64,000 nucleotides of DNA, from positions 1-64,000 of the forward strand of contig CAUUCL010000001.1 of the NCBI GenBank assembly GCA_963543845.1. The letters are read 5' to 3'. Position numbers and translations under genes: made by a program. The notes under the pieces were generated by a model. The model worked only from the letters and a program-made list of their open reading frames with translations, was not told where the DNA came from and ran no database searches. Origin of the DNA: CAUTNH01 sp963543845. GTDB lineage: Bacteria > Bacillota_I > Bacilli_A > Acholeplasmatales > Acholeplasmataceae. Positions 18,601 to 27,218 of this stretch are shown here, in pieces; position 1 is the stretch's first letter, and each line of letters begins with the position of its first letter.

Positions 18601-21600
18601 GTTTTTCTAAAATATCCTTCATAATTGTCAGAAACACTTACTTCTCCAAGATTGTTATTAATACCACTACCTAAATGAACTAGGTTTGGTACATCATAAA
18701 ATGCAAAAGCTTCCATAGCAATTTGGCCAGTGTATGAAAATTTTTCTAGTTTAGAATTTGCAAAAGCAAAAGCACCAACATAAGAATAACTAGTTTTTTT
18801 AAAAACTATTTCCTTGATACCCGATCCAAAAAAAGATTTTCTGCCAAAGGAAATTCCATAATCTTTATTAATGCTTTTGAATGATTTAGTATTTTCCATT
18901 GAACTATCACCAAAATTAGTTACTTGGTTTATAAATCCAATCTCAATCAATTTTTCACAATTTTTAAAAGCCGAATCCATGACATTATAAGGATTAAACT
19001 TATTAGAGTCTGGATGTGACATAACTCTTTCTAGTGATAACGCATTTAAGAATGCTTCCTCCTCAACATCGAAGGGACTTACTGAATATTTTGGAAGAGT
19101 AATATTTTTTATAGAATATGCATTCTTAAAAATTTTTTTAGGAATTTTGTCGCTCACAGGCTCCACTTCATTAAAATCTACATTAGTTAAGTTATAGTTG
19201 TTCTCAAAAGCAGATTGTTTAATTTTATCATTAGCAAAGCTAGAGAATTCAATTTCTTCTAATTTAAATAAGTTTTTAAAAAATACTAGGTCTAATCTTC
19301 TAGAAAATGGAATTTTCTTAAGGATAGTGTTGTTAAAAAATACAGCAGATCTTTCCCCATAAATACCTAAATCATCCCCATTAGGAACTTCCCAAGAAGT
19401 AAGTTTTGTTTTACCCTCATCACCAAGTTCAAGTAAATAAATATTTTTAAGATTTCTTAAATTATTAAAACTTCTGTATAAATACTTATAAGTAGGAGAA
19501 GCGAAAACATATTCGATTTTATCACGTTTATCATCATTAAAAGGCCAGATAGTATTAAGGATAAAGTCTTTTTCGCTATCTTGGAATTTACCATCATAGG
19601 AAGTATTATCAAATATATCAAAACCAAGATTAGATAAATTAGGATAATAAACTCTTCCATAATCAACGCCCCAAAGAGAAGGGTTTGCTAGGTATAAATC
19701 TCTAGTAGTAGGACCATTTATAGCCTGATTACCATTTTGAGAGTAGTAATCAAGAATGCTTGATCCAATATAATTTTCAACAAAGTCTTTAGCTGATACC
19801 CATTTAGCATAAAGGTTAGCATTATATTTAAACTCATCATAAGGATTTGCTAATTTAGTAAATGATTTATCAAGATACCATCCCATAAAAATATATCCAG
19901 TTTTCTTAGGAATTCTAAGGCCATTAGGAGTATCTACTGCTGAGTAGAAAAGCTCTTTAGCGCCTTCTAGGGTAGGTTGATTTTCTTTTAGGGTAACCTT
20001 TTTATATAAAGTATCATCAGAAAAAAATGATATATCAACAGTATTAACTTTAACTGTTTTAATAAACATATATTTAGTGTTAGTAAAAAGTAGGCCCTTA
20101 TCATTTTCCCAGAACTCTTTACTAAATAAATACTCTTTAGTAAATAGTGTATCAATTAAATTATCATCAGATACAGGAGAGCCTGTTAGAGCGAATTTAT
20201 ATCCAACAATTTTTTCATAAGTTAATTGATCTTCTGATGGAATTAAATCCTTCATATCTAAATCATTGTATCCAAACCATTTCTTTAAAACTTTAACACT
20301 AGGAAGAAAATCAGTTGCATCTAAGCGTTTAAAGTGAAGGTTTACTTCTTTTCTTTTTAGATAGTAAACTATATTTTTAACATCATTTTTTCTTCCAGCA
20401 ACAACGCCGCCATCAGCCTCGTTGTTTTTAATAATATAATCATTAGAAAGTCCCTCAAATGTAAATCCTTGATATACATCCATTATCTCTTTTAATAATG
20501 CGTTTTCATATTGACCCATTTGATAATTATACTTTAATCCAGTCTTAATTTGTTTTTCCTCAACTAGATACATTTGATCTTTATATTTTTGATAAAGAGT
20601 GTTAAAGTCAAGTCCTAATACATCTGATTGGAATGTATTAGTCTTTGGATTAGTTGTGAAAAACCATGTTTTAATAGTTCCTTTTTCTTCACCTTTAATT
20701 GGAATAATTTCTACTAATTCTTTATAAAAGTCAAGTACATATCCAGGAATTATTCTCTTGTTGTTTTCTTTAAAAGCCCAGCCAAGGAAAACTGATCCTA
20801 GGATATCTGGTAAATCTTCAATAGTAGATATTTTCTTACCATAAAAGGCATTAACTTCTCTAAATTGAGTAGTATTGTCCCAATTTAAGAATTTAAGTGT
20901 CATTTTCTTTCTCTTTAAGTTAAATTGAAGAACGTATTTTTCATCTTCTTTTAATACATTTAACTCTTTAGAAGGACTGTCAAGCTCAAAACCTTCTGGA
21001 ATAAGCTCAGCAGGGAATGTATATTCTAATTTACCAAGTTTTTGAAGATATTCATCTTTAATAAGTTTTAATCCTTCAACGCCTTTAATTGCATCATCGT
21101 ATGCATAAGTTGGCTTAATTTGGTTATTTTCACTTGATGTTTCAACTGCAATAATTTTTACTCTTGCTTTCTTTTCTCTAAAAATTACATCAAAAGTAGT
21201 ATTTTTGCTTACAACAAATTCAGATATATTTTTATTAGGAGCAACTGTTCCTTTAAAATCATAGTGTTGTGATACACCTTGATTTAAATACATAAAGTAA
21301 TCAAATTCTAAATGATCAGCACCAGATTTAATAACATTTTCAAGTTTTGCTTTTGTTAAAGCCTCTTCAAAGTAAAAATTCTTAGTTATAACTTCATTAG
21401 CATCATTTTTCTTATTAAATGTAAGCAAGTAAGTCTCTCTTTTAAATCTTGGTTTTAAAGTAAGCTTAGAATTAGCATTATCAAACTTACCTTTTAAATC
21501 ATTTATATTAACAGGATCAAGAATAAATCCCTCTCTTAAAACTTCTTTTAAAAGTGGATTTTCTTTAATATCATCCCAAGATAGATTTCCCTTTTCGCTA

Positions 21601-24149
21601 AATTTAACATCGATTTCTTTTTTTAGTGATGCATCTTTTACGAAAGTTCTATTATCCTCTTTTTTAGTATACTCAGGCTCAACTGTAACCTTACCATATC
21701 CAGCTGAGTATTTTACATATATTTTATATGTTCTATCATTAGAGTTAAAGTTTTTATCGTGCTGCTCATCTGGTGTAAAGTCAGTATCTTCTAAAAGTTT
21801 AGTTGAATCTTGAAGTGATGAGTCATAATTTAGCTCAGCAAATTGTGACCAGTTATTTATCGGTGCAAGCGTTTTAGCTTTATTTATTATTTGTTTTATA
21901 GTATCTTTTTCTAATTTTTGTCCAAGTTTAATACCTGTAATATTACTTGCAATAATATTCTCACTACCTGTTTGGTCATGTTTTTGAACAAAGACAATAC
22001 TTACTCTATATGATTCATATTTAACATCAAGTGTAATTGCACCTGAGTATGGAATAACTTTATTTCTTAGCTCAGCAATTGATTGAGGCGTAATAAAGGT
22101 ATTAGGTCTTTTAATTAAAGATGTCTCAAGCCCTGTTTGCTGATTTGCTAATACTAGATAATGTCTTGGCTCAGAAAGAGTTGTTCCATCAACAGTTTCT
22201 TTAAGTAAAACACCAACTTTTGGAAATCTTAGGTAGTACTCATCTCTTACACTTGGATCTCCTGCTTTTACTCTATCGTCTGTAAAGTAGTTAGTTCTAT
22301 CAACATTTGTTGCAATTAACTTACCAAAATCTTCTTCATTAAGTGGGTTTTCAGCCTCAGTAAATTGTTCTAAATTTCTAATTTTTTGTTGAAAGTGATT
22401 GATTATATTATTGTATACTGGTTGATCTTTTCTAAGACGAATAACTTGATTTATCTCCCAGTCAGGATTAACTGTGCTATCAAATGGATATTTAGAAGAT
22501 GGAAGAGCAAGTCTTATAACTTTATAATTTTCAAGCTCAGCTCTTAATGTGATATCTTTTTCAATTTTATAAGGTGAACCGATATTTAAAGATGTATCTT
22601 TATAAATTTTAGAGCCATTTTCTTTAACAGTCCAATAGTCAAGATATTTATCTCTTGGAATAAGTTCATAGTTTTTATTGTTTTTCTCATCTTCTGGATC
22701 AAATGGAACACCCACTAAATCTCCTGTTTGAACTCTTGTAGGAGCAGGTTGCTCTGACGCATTTGGAATTTCATATGACATGTAAGCATATATTTGTTTT
22801 ACATATTGTTCAAGAACAACCTCACGGTATGTAAAATCTGTTCCTTCAGCTTTTTTAATTTTCTTTTCAACTCCAATATTATTTTGAGCGAAATTAGAAA
22901 GCGAGATATCATATAAATCAACCTGATGACCAGATGGATTATCTAAATCTTTTCCAGATTCTATTTTAGAATACCAAATAGATGGATTTATCTCATATAA
23001 TCCATCACGTGTGATAGGTTTTCCATCAGAGTCAAACTTTTTACCATTTATACTATACTCAGATGTAGGAAGAGTAAATTCATTTTGAAGTCTTTGAATA
23101 ATCTCAGTAGTAATGGAATCTTTTTCTCCATCTGTAACCCATTTTTCAATAGTCTTTAAAACAGCACCTAATCTACCATCATTTGTGATAGTTCTTATTT
23201 GAAATTTCAATAAAACGTTTCTATTTTTAGATGTAATATCAGGCAGATACACATTAGATGCGCGAGAAATCTCAGAAAATGAGTATGTATCTGATGATAA
23301 TCTATCAATGCTCTTATAAGCTGTTTTAAACTCATCCTTTGGAATAAGTTTATCGCTATCAAGATATGGATCTATACCCTTTTGGTATAAAAACTCATAA
23401 TAAGATCCTTCAGCATTTCCTTTTTTTCTATTATCTTCACCTTTTGTTACAAAGTCTTGATATTTTTTTCTGTTTACTCCATCAAGATATGTATTATTTC
23501 CAGTGTAGAAAAATATTACATTTTTATAATTTAACTTTAACTTAAAATCAAACTTATAATATCTATAAGTTTCCTTATTAGTTTTATTATCTTTTTCTTT
23601 TAGTCTATAAACAACTTTTAATCTGTATTCTCTATTAGTATCTAATAAATCCTCTTTTGATATTCTTTGCCTTCTAACATAATACTCATTACCATTTATA
23701 TTTTCGTAAAGGTATGTTGATAGCTTATCAACATCAGCTTTTTTATCAGACCTTACTCTTAAAAGTCTCGCTAGATCAGAGCCATTTAAAACCTCATGCT
23801 CATCTGGGATATATTCAAAAGTAGTATCAGATAGCTTGGCATGGTTTGGATCTGATACCTCTAGGTATTTAAAACTATCCTTATTATCAGATGGTTTATT
23901 AGCTTTATTTTTAATTATTCCAAGAGTTGTTCCAGCTGCAATAATTAAAAGAGCAATAACCGCAAAGGTAATTCCAAGCCAAATAAGCAATCTCCTACGA
24001 TTGTTTCTTTTTATGTTTAAGTATTCAAACTCCTCATCTTGAACAACTAGATCATTGCTGATTTCATCATCATATAAATCATCAAGATTATCAAATTGAA
24101 TATCTTCTACATATGGATCATCATAATCATCATATTGATTACTTCTCAT
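15618..24149 (-). CDS. Giant membrane-anchored LRR (BspA-like) surface protein
   Basis: 2843 residues. The N-terminus is a strongly acidic ~50-residue cytoplasmic tail, an RNNRRR stop, then one membrane helix (about 54-79) and no cleavage-like site, so it looks like a type II signal-anchored protein with everything else outside. Residues ~85-1450 form a long region with InlB B-repeat/List_Bact-like units, clearest at 'GWAFKENNKRIIPGYVLDF' (~1120) and 'GWYLDKSFTKLANPYDEF' (~1430). From ~1500 to the end are BspA-type LRR_5 repeats; this part is homologous to the protein at 1-3698. No LPxTG motif. ATG follows a perfect AAGGAGG. Monocistronic, with its own promoter and terminator. Probably an adhesin or host/particle-binding protein. 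Confidence 0.9.
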   Translation of the reverse strand: MRSNQYDDYDDPYVEDIQFDNLDDLYDDEISNDLVVQDEEFEYLNIKRNNRRRLLIWLGITFAVIALLIIAAGTTLGIIKNKANKPSDNKDSFKYLEVSDPNHAKLSDTTFEYIPDEHEVLNGSDLARLLRVRSDKKADVDKLSTYLYENINGNEYYVRRQRISKEDLLDTNREYRLKVVYRLKEKDNKTNKETYRYYKFDFKLKLNYKNVIFFYTGNNTYLDGVNRKKYQDFVTKGEDNRKKGNAEGSYYEFLYQKGIDPYLDSDKLIPKDEFKTAYKSIDRLSSDTYSFSEISRASNVYLPDITSKNRNVLLKFQIRTITNDGRLGAVLKTIEKWVTDGEKDSITTEIIQRLQNEFTLPTSEYSINGKKFDSDGKPITRDGLYEINPSIWYSKIESGKDLDNPSGHQVDLYDISLSNFAQNNIGVEKKIKKAEGTDFTYREVVLEQYVKQIYAYMSYEIPNASEQPAPTRVQTGDLVGVPFDPEDEKNNKNYELIPRDKYLDYWTVKENGSKIYKDTSLNIGSPYKIEKDITLRAELENYKVIRLALPSSKYPFDSTVNPDWEINQVIRLRKDQPVYNNIINHFQQKIRNLEQFTEAENPLNEEDFGKLIATNVDRTNYFTDDRVKAGDPSVRDEYYLRFPKVGVLLKETVDGTTLSEPRHYLVLANQQTGLETSLIKRPNTFITPQSIAELRNKVIPYSGAITLDVKYESYRVSIVFVQKHDQTGSENIIASNITGIKLGQKLEKDTIKQIINKAKTLAPINNWSQFAELNYDSSLQDSTKLLEDTDFTPDEQHDKNFNSNDRTYKIYVKYSAGYGKVTVEPEYTKKEDNRTFVKDASLKKEIDVKFSEKGNLSWDDIKENPLLKEVLREGFILDPVNINDLKGKFDNANSKLTLKPRFKRETYLLTFNKKNDANEVITKNFYFEEALTKAKLENVIKSGADHLEFDYFMYLNQGVSQHYDFKGTVAPNKNISEFVVSKNTTFDVIFREKKARVKIIAVETSSENNQIKPTYAYDDAIKGVEGLKLIKDEYLQKLGKLEYTFPAELIPEGFELDSPSKELNVLKEDEKYVLQFNLKRKKMTLKFLNWDNTTQFREVNAFYGKKISTIEDLPDILGSVFLGWAFKENNKRIIPGYVLDFYKELVEIIPIKGEEKGTIKTWFFTTNPKTNTFQSDVLGLDFNTLYQKYKDQMYLVEEKQIKTGLKYNYQMGQYENALLKEIMDVYQGFTFEGLSNDYIIKNNEADGGVVAGRKNDVKNIVYYLKRKEVNLHFKRLDATDFLPSVKVLKKWFGYNDLDMKDLIPSEDQLTYEKIVGYKFALTGSPVSDDNLIDTLFTKEYLFSKEFWENDKGLLFTNTKYMFIKTVKVNTVDISFFSDDTLYKKVTLKENQPTLEGAKELFYSAVDTPNGLRIPKKTGYIFMGWYLDKSFTKLANPYDEFKYNANLYAKWVSAKDFVENYIGSSILDYYSQNGNQAINGPTTRDLYLANPSLWGVDYGRVYYPNLSNLGFDIFDNTSYDGKFQDSEKDFILNTIWPFNDDKRDKIEYVFASPTYKYLYRSFNNLRNLKNIYLLELGDEGKTKLTSWEVPNGDDLGIYGERSAVFFNNTILKKIPFSRRLDLVFFKNLFKLEEIEFSSFANDKIKQSAFENNYNLTNVDFNEVEPVSDKIPKKIFKNAYSIKNITLPKYSVSPFDVEEEAFLNALSLERVMSHPDSNKFNPYNVMDSAFKNCEKLIEIGFINQVTNFGDSSMENTKSFKSINKDYGISFGRKSFFGSGIKEIVFKKTSYSYVGAFAFANSKLEKFSYTGQIAMEAFAFYDVPNLVHLGSGINNNLGEVSVSDNYEGYFRKTKLESLSIEKFGLGKGITPGFFKNFDDSDSKLKNIYFLTKEATKVGSLAKYFTKNIFPKGVKLHFSETTNSNGYLNIADRLDSNQSSPDNGVQIIGFKYAFKIIQDDGKILITSYVKILSVESNKSTFSFSKISILKGLHQFDPGYAIGSVVSNAFNRTSRLSKLELEQDNFSEVSGEYYPNAFTGSIGSGTIVDLIGLNSSYADGGVLKNTFEDIFNFETIGRNLGNTVFKLNAVARIYFPGGGSGAFSNVVCAWNYKGYMIIFNKGKLGTPDDKKSQKYTVTSTIYNTSYLSTPIPNKTFIYKDVDGYNFSFSKKGVLKKNLIPDDFEAVVYNYYFLDGNLLKSGNFIENAYLSPNAKKIPSDEYVFDQRDLGLNLGENVDDPYKWYKNAFQLGGINAPGYGGYGKILHSLVQKNGGYLQYNDNLFREKNLQMNQSSNMVKNLLRVANYNSDNKGYYLNENRYVFYELLSRFLPGYTYEENKSLSFSNGENGNIEFDYKFNSDDLYDEIKKYLKYQYIPSNIRSQYFNYTGNGGTLTLKNFAYKFDGKYYAEPVSYKKLVFDNLSKSLTLSWQFLNLKEIEFNNSTYQLRTYSEFDTSNIHRIKTSVPHCLNSNNFPNLKLVETDIKDFTGPDQKTVSYVEALNFWAQKGVTYLIKNPSIRTIQDIKNLFNNLISKSNEVRNHFNSLYPTEDDKNELYSRYILNPEKDTIIDGIRYVIKNGVATALSLVNEKYQVNIPDNILVDGVRYPVTKVASGIFKNFEHIHKVQFGDNIIDYSAQPLFKNNKYLEEVIFGKGYTKLTENEFENCDIKTLYFRNPDINLASLDSVKKNLSLTNANFKLSGKYNTYVNVDNTLVNLRTRQLILGSPNSNVPKNIKEITSYAFNKSSIEKLNLPDSVERISQFAFNGSKIKKIYLGTGIKEIRSFAFKDCKELREIWIPKGTKYVGAYAFEGCSNLTVNYEGDSIPQTWDKDWLVGVTNFNLKKANPGPIS

Positions 24150-24203
24150 TTTATTCCTCCTTATTTGATATAATCTTTATTTTTTTGCATAATACATAAA
24201 TAT

Positions 24204-24212
24204 ATTATACCA
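24204..24212 (-). promoter_or_regulatory. Extended -10 promoter of the giant surface protein
   Basis: Minus strand reads TGGTATAAT, an extended -10 (TGn-TATAAT), 55 nt before the ATG. The -35 position is poor and is occupied by a palindrome. Confidence 0.6.
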
Positions 24213-24214
24213 CT

Positions 24215-24233
24215 ATTAGATAATATATCTAAT
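24215..24233 (-). promoter_or_regulatory. Palindrome over the -35 region, possible operator
   Basis: ATTAGATA-ATA-TATCTAAT is a perfect 8-bp inverted repeat with a 3-nt centre. It covers the -35 site of the giant gene's promoter, a placement expected for a repressor or activator site. AT-rich, so chance is not excluded. Confidence 0.4.
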
Positions 24234-24293
24234 TATAAACAACTTTAAACTGCCAAAATAATATCTAAAAGCACTTTTAAAACGATATAAAGA

Positions 24294-24342
24294 TAAAAAA
24301 TATGGAGAATTTTTAGATTTATTATCTAAACATTCTCCATAT
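24294..24342 (-). terminator. Terminator of the rnj-to-rluD operon
   Basis: Long near-perfect stem (ATATGGAGAAT, then TTTAGAT, with complements) followed on the minus strand by TTTTTT. Its 5' arm overlaps the last codons and TAG stop of the rluD-family gene. Confidence 0.85.
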
Positions 24343-25240
24343 TATCTGTTATTTTTTTAAAATAATCTGGCACATTTACTTCAAAGTGCATTACCTTATT
24401 TTCCTTATAATCTAAAAACTCAATCATATAAGAGTGCAAAAAAAATCCTTGGCTTTTGTATTTTTTCATATTTTGATAAAGCATATCTCCTAAAAGAGGA
24501 TATCCTAAATTAGACATTTGAACTCTTATTTGATGAGTTCTTCCTGTTATTAAATTTATTCTTGCAAGTGATGACTCGATACCTCTTTTAACTATTTCAT
24601 AGTCAAGTATTGCCTCCTTGCCAAGAGGTGATACTTCTTTTTTTATCGGGTTTTTACTTGATTTTTTAATATTATCACAAAGCCTTTGTGATAATATTTT
24701 AGGAGTTCCGCTTAATATTGCATAATAGCCTTTTTTAACAAGTCTTTTTTTAAAGGCTTCCTTTAAAAAATTATAATACTCATCGTTTTTACATATTATA
24801 ATAAGTCCTGATGTATCCTTATCAAGCCTGTGGACAATTCCAGGCCTATCTGATAATCCATTTGAAAGGTTATTCTTTCCATATCTTGCAAGGAGCCTTT
24901 CAACAAGACTATCTTTTTCATTTCCAACTCCTGGATAAACAACCAAACCTTTCTCTTTGTTTATAATTGCAAAATCATCATTTTCAAATATGACATCTAA
25001 ATTTTTGTTTATTGCTGCTAGTTCTTTTTTAAATGATGTTATAAAATTATTTAAATTTATTACATCATCTAATTTTAATATTGAATTATTTTTACATTTT
25101 CTTCCATTTAGTAAAACATTTCCAAGAGAGATGTTTTTTTGAACTATCGCTCTTTTTAAATTTAAATAATCCTTTAAATATAAATCTAATCTTATATTAT
25201 TATTTTCTTTAAATACTATTTTCTTTGTTATTTTCTCCAT
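24326..25240 (-). CDS. rluD: RluD-family pseudouridine synthase
   Basis: About 304 residues. N-terminal S4-like RNA-binding part (~15-60), then the catalytic domain with 'HRLDKDTSG' near 140 (Asp is the catalytic residue) and 'GRTHQIRVQM' further on. It isomerises uridines in 23S rRNA or tRNA; the exact site cannot be read from sequence. I prefer the ATG at 25240 (9 nt after AGG) to the one at 25246 (3 nt). The start lies inside the 3' end of lspA, an lspA-rluD pairing also known in Bacillus (ylyB). Last gene of its operon. Confidence 0.9.
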   Translation of the reverse strand: MEKITKKIVFKENNNIRLDLYLKDYLNLKRAIVQKNISLGNVLLNGRKCKNNSILKLDDVINLNNFITSFKKELAAINKNLDVIFENDDFAIINKEKGLVVYPGVGNEKDSLVERLLARYGKNNLSNGLSDRPGIVHRLDKDTSGLIIICKNDEYYNFLKEAFKKRLVKKGYYAILSGTPKILSQRLCDNIKKSSKNPIKKEVSPLGKEAILDYEIVKRGIESSLARINLITGRTHQIRVQMSNLGYPLLGDMLYQNMKKYKSQGFFLHSYMIEFLDYKENKVMHFEVNVPDYFKKITDNMENV

Positions 25241-25787
25241 TTTCATTATCCTTTAAAATGGTATTAGGATCTTTTTTGCCTTTTTTTCTTTTTACAAGAT
25301 CCATTATCATATCAATAATAAATAAAATAATTCCTACCGTAAGATAAATATCAGCGATATTACAATTAAATGGCGGAATCCTAAAGGCTGATAGCATTTT
25401 ATTTACAAATGGAAAAACAATAAAATCAATCACAAAGCCATAAGATATTCTATCTATTGCATTTCCGATTGTTCCTGCAAGTAAAAAGATAAATGTTATA
25501 GTATATAATTTTTTATCTTTAAAGTTTCCAAGCGTTAAAAGATAAGAAAATGCTCCTACTGCAATTAGCGTTAAAAATAAAAATAATACTCTTTTACCTG
25601 AAAGTATTCCAAAGGCTGCACCATCGTTTTCTATATATGAATACTCTAGGATATATTTAATTAAAACCCTGCTTTTTCCGTAGTGGTGAATATAAGATAT
25701 ATTTTTCAAAACTAAATCAAATAAAATAAGAGCTGCAATAATAGATATTGCAATTAGCATATCTAATGTTTTAAATTTTTTCATCAT
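25209..25787 (-). CDS. lspA: Lipoprotein signal peptidase
   Basis: 192 residues, four membrane helices. Cleaves the signal peptide of prolipoproteins in the membrane. Family motifs: 'IENDGAAFGILSG', 'GNAIDRISYGFVIDFI' and 'NCNIADIYLTVG', which hold the two catalytic aspartates. The C-terminus has an added charged tail rich in Lys and Asn. Overlaps the YlbL-type gene by 4 nt and the rluD gene by ~30 nt. A lipoprotein substrate is seen in this window at 47845-48348. Confidence 0.95.
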   Translation of the reverse strand: MMKKFKTLDMLIAISIIAALILFDLVLKNISYIHHYGKSRVLIKYILEYSYIENDGAAFGILSGKRVLFLFLTLIAVGAFSYLLTLGNFKDKKLYTITFIFLLAGTIGNAIDRISYGFVIDFIVFPFVNKMLSAFRIPPFNCNIADIYLTVGIILFIIDMIMDLVKRKKGKKDPNTILKDNENGENNKENSI

Positions 25788-26782
25788 ATATCACCTAGCT
25801 TACTTATTGCATCTTCTAAACTATTTACCACTAAAACTTTAACGTTAACTTTTCTTTTTACACTTTCTATCTCATCGCGAGAAGCATTATAGTTTTCAAG
25901 GGGTATTAAAAAATAATCCATTTTATATTTATTAGTTGTATATATTTTTTGAATTATTCCGCCGATTGCTCCAACATCACCTTTTAAATTGATAGTGCCT
26001 GTTCCAGCAATTTTATGATTTATTTTTTTATTTATTAAATTATAGTAAATATTTACGGCATTTATCATTCCAGCCGAAGGTCCATAGCCTGTATCTCCGC
26101 TTATTTTAATTTTAGGTGTTGTTTTAGTAATTTTTATATTAGGTCTTAAATATAGTTTAGATGATGAAAGTTCCTCTTTTGAAATTGTAACTTTACCTTT
26201 TTCATTTTCTAAAACAATATCCTTTTTAAGCTCATTTTTTAAATCATTTAAATAAAAATCTTTAGTTATATCTTTTCCATTTATTTTATTAAAAATCGTT
26301 CCGATTTTTAATTTAGATCTTAAATTAGGTGATGTGTAGTATATGTAAAATGATGTAATATCATACTCAAGTTTTACATCATAGCCTTTTTTAATTGCTA
26401 GATTATAAGCTGCAACAATTGCTGATTTAGCCGATACTACTCCGTCAATTGCTGCCATTTTCAAATCTTCACTATTTGAAAGATTGCTAACATCAACTCT
26501 TCTAGTTTTATTTTTACTAGATAGCTCTAGAAAACTTCTCATAATAAAATTAGGTCTTCTAAATGCATATACGGCTGTTTGATAAAATTCATTGTCATTT
26601 TCATTTTCCATCTCATATAAATTATTTACCTTATTAAGAGCTCCTGGCGTAATTATTTCAACATCTGTTGGAAAAAGACATAAGAAAAAAAGTGAGAATA
26701 CCATCAAAAAGACAAAAATAATTCTTTTTGTCTTATCGGTTAGTTTTGCTTTAAATTGTTTCATCATATTTGATAATTTCAA
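25784..26782 (-). CDS. YlbL-type membrane serine protease with Lon (S16) catalytic domain
   Basis: 332 residues. One N-terminal membrane helix (~20-40), a middle part that fits a PDZ-like domain, and a C-terminal Lon-type domain. The Ser-Lys dyad is seen in 'GPSAGMINA' (Ser) and 'GAIGGIIQKIYT' (Lys). Relatives (YlbL, SepM) process secreted or membrane peptides on the outside. The TTG start at 26782 is supported by GGAGG 9 nt upstream; the later ATG pair has no such site. The start overlaps the end of the deaminase gene. Confidence 0.88.
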   Translation of the reverse strand: MKLSNMMKQFKAKLTDKTKRIIFVFLMVFSLFFLCLFPTDVEIITPGALNKVNNLYEMENENDNEFYQTAVYAFRRPNFIMRSFLELSSKNKTRRVDVSNLSNSEDLKMAAIDGVVSAKSAIVAAYNLAIKKGYDVKLEYDITSFYIYYTSPNLRSKLKIGTIFNKINGKDITKDFYLNDLKNELKKDIVLENEKGKVTISKEELSSSKLYLRPNIKITKTTPKIKISGDTGYGPSAGMINAVNIYYNLINKKINHKIAGTGTINLKGDVGAIGGIIQKIYTTNKYKMDYFLIPLENYNASRDEIESVKRKVNVKVLVVNSLEDAISKLGDI

Positions 26783-27218
26783 TCCCGCTTGCCTCCGCCA
26801 TCATCTTTGATGCTTTAACTGAATCTGTATCTTTGTATTTATCACTTAGGTAAACAACTTTCTTAATTCCTGATTGAATTAAAAGCTTCATACACTCATT
26901 ACATGGAAAAAGTGTTACATAAATAGTTGCACCTTTTACCTTTAAACTAGCATTTAAAATTGCATTTGCCTCAGCATGCACAACATAAGGGTATTTTGTA
27001 AGAAGAATATTCTCATTATTATTTCCCCACGGAAATAAATCATCAGAACATCCTCTTGGAAGACCATTGTATCCAATTCCGACAATTTTATTGTCATCAT
27101 TTACAATACAAGCTCCAACTTGTGTGTTTGGGTCTTTGCTTCTTCTTGCTGATAGTTTTGCAATTTCCATAAAATAAAAGTTCCAAGAAATATAATCAGA
27201 CCTTTTAAGACTACTCAT
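26751..27218 (-). CDS. comEB: dCMP deaminase, ComEB family
   Basis: 155 residues. Cytidine/deoxycytidylate deaminase fold with Zn site 'HAEANA' (His and catalytic Glu) and 'PCNEC'. The extra early motif 'GACIVND...GIGYNGLPRGCSDD' is typical of dCMP deaminases, which make dUMP for thymidylate synthesis. It overlaps aspS by 8 nt and the downstream protease gene by 32 nt, so it is tightly coupled in the operon. Confidence 0.92.
   Translation of the reverse strand: MSSLKRSDYISWNFYFMEIAKLSARRSKDPNTQVGACIVNDDNKIVGIGYNGLPRGCSDDLFPWGNNNENILLTKYPYVVHAEANAILNASLKVKGATIYVTLFPCNECMKLLIQSGIKKVVYLSDKYKDTDSVKASKMMAEASGIEIIKYDETI

Noticed and set aside
19457..19666. 69-residue minus-strand frame inside the giant gene
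   Set aside because: An out-of-frame hydrophobic shadow of the giant reading frame with no ribosome site of its own.
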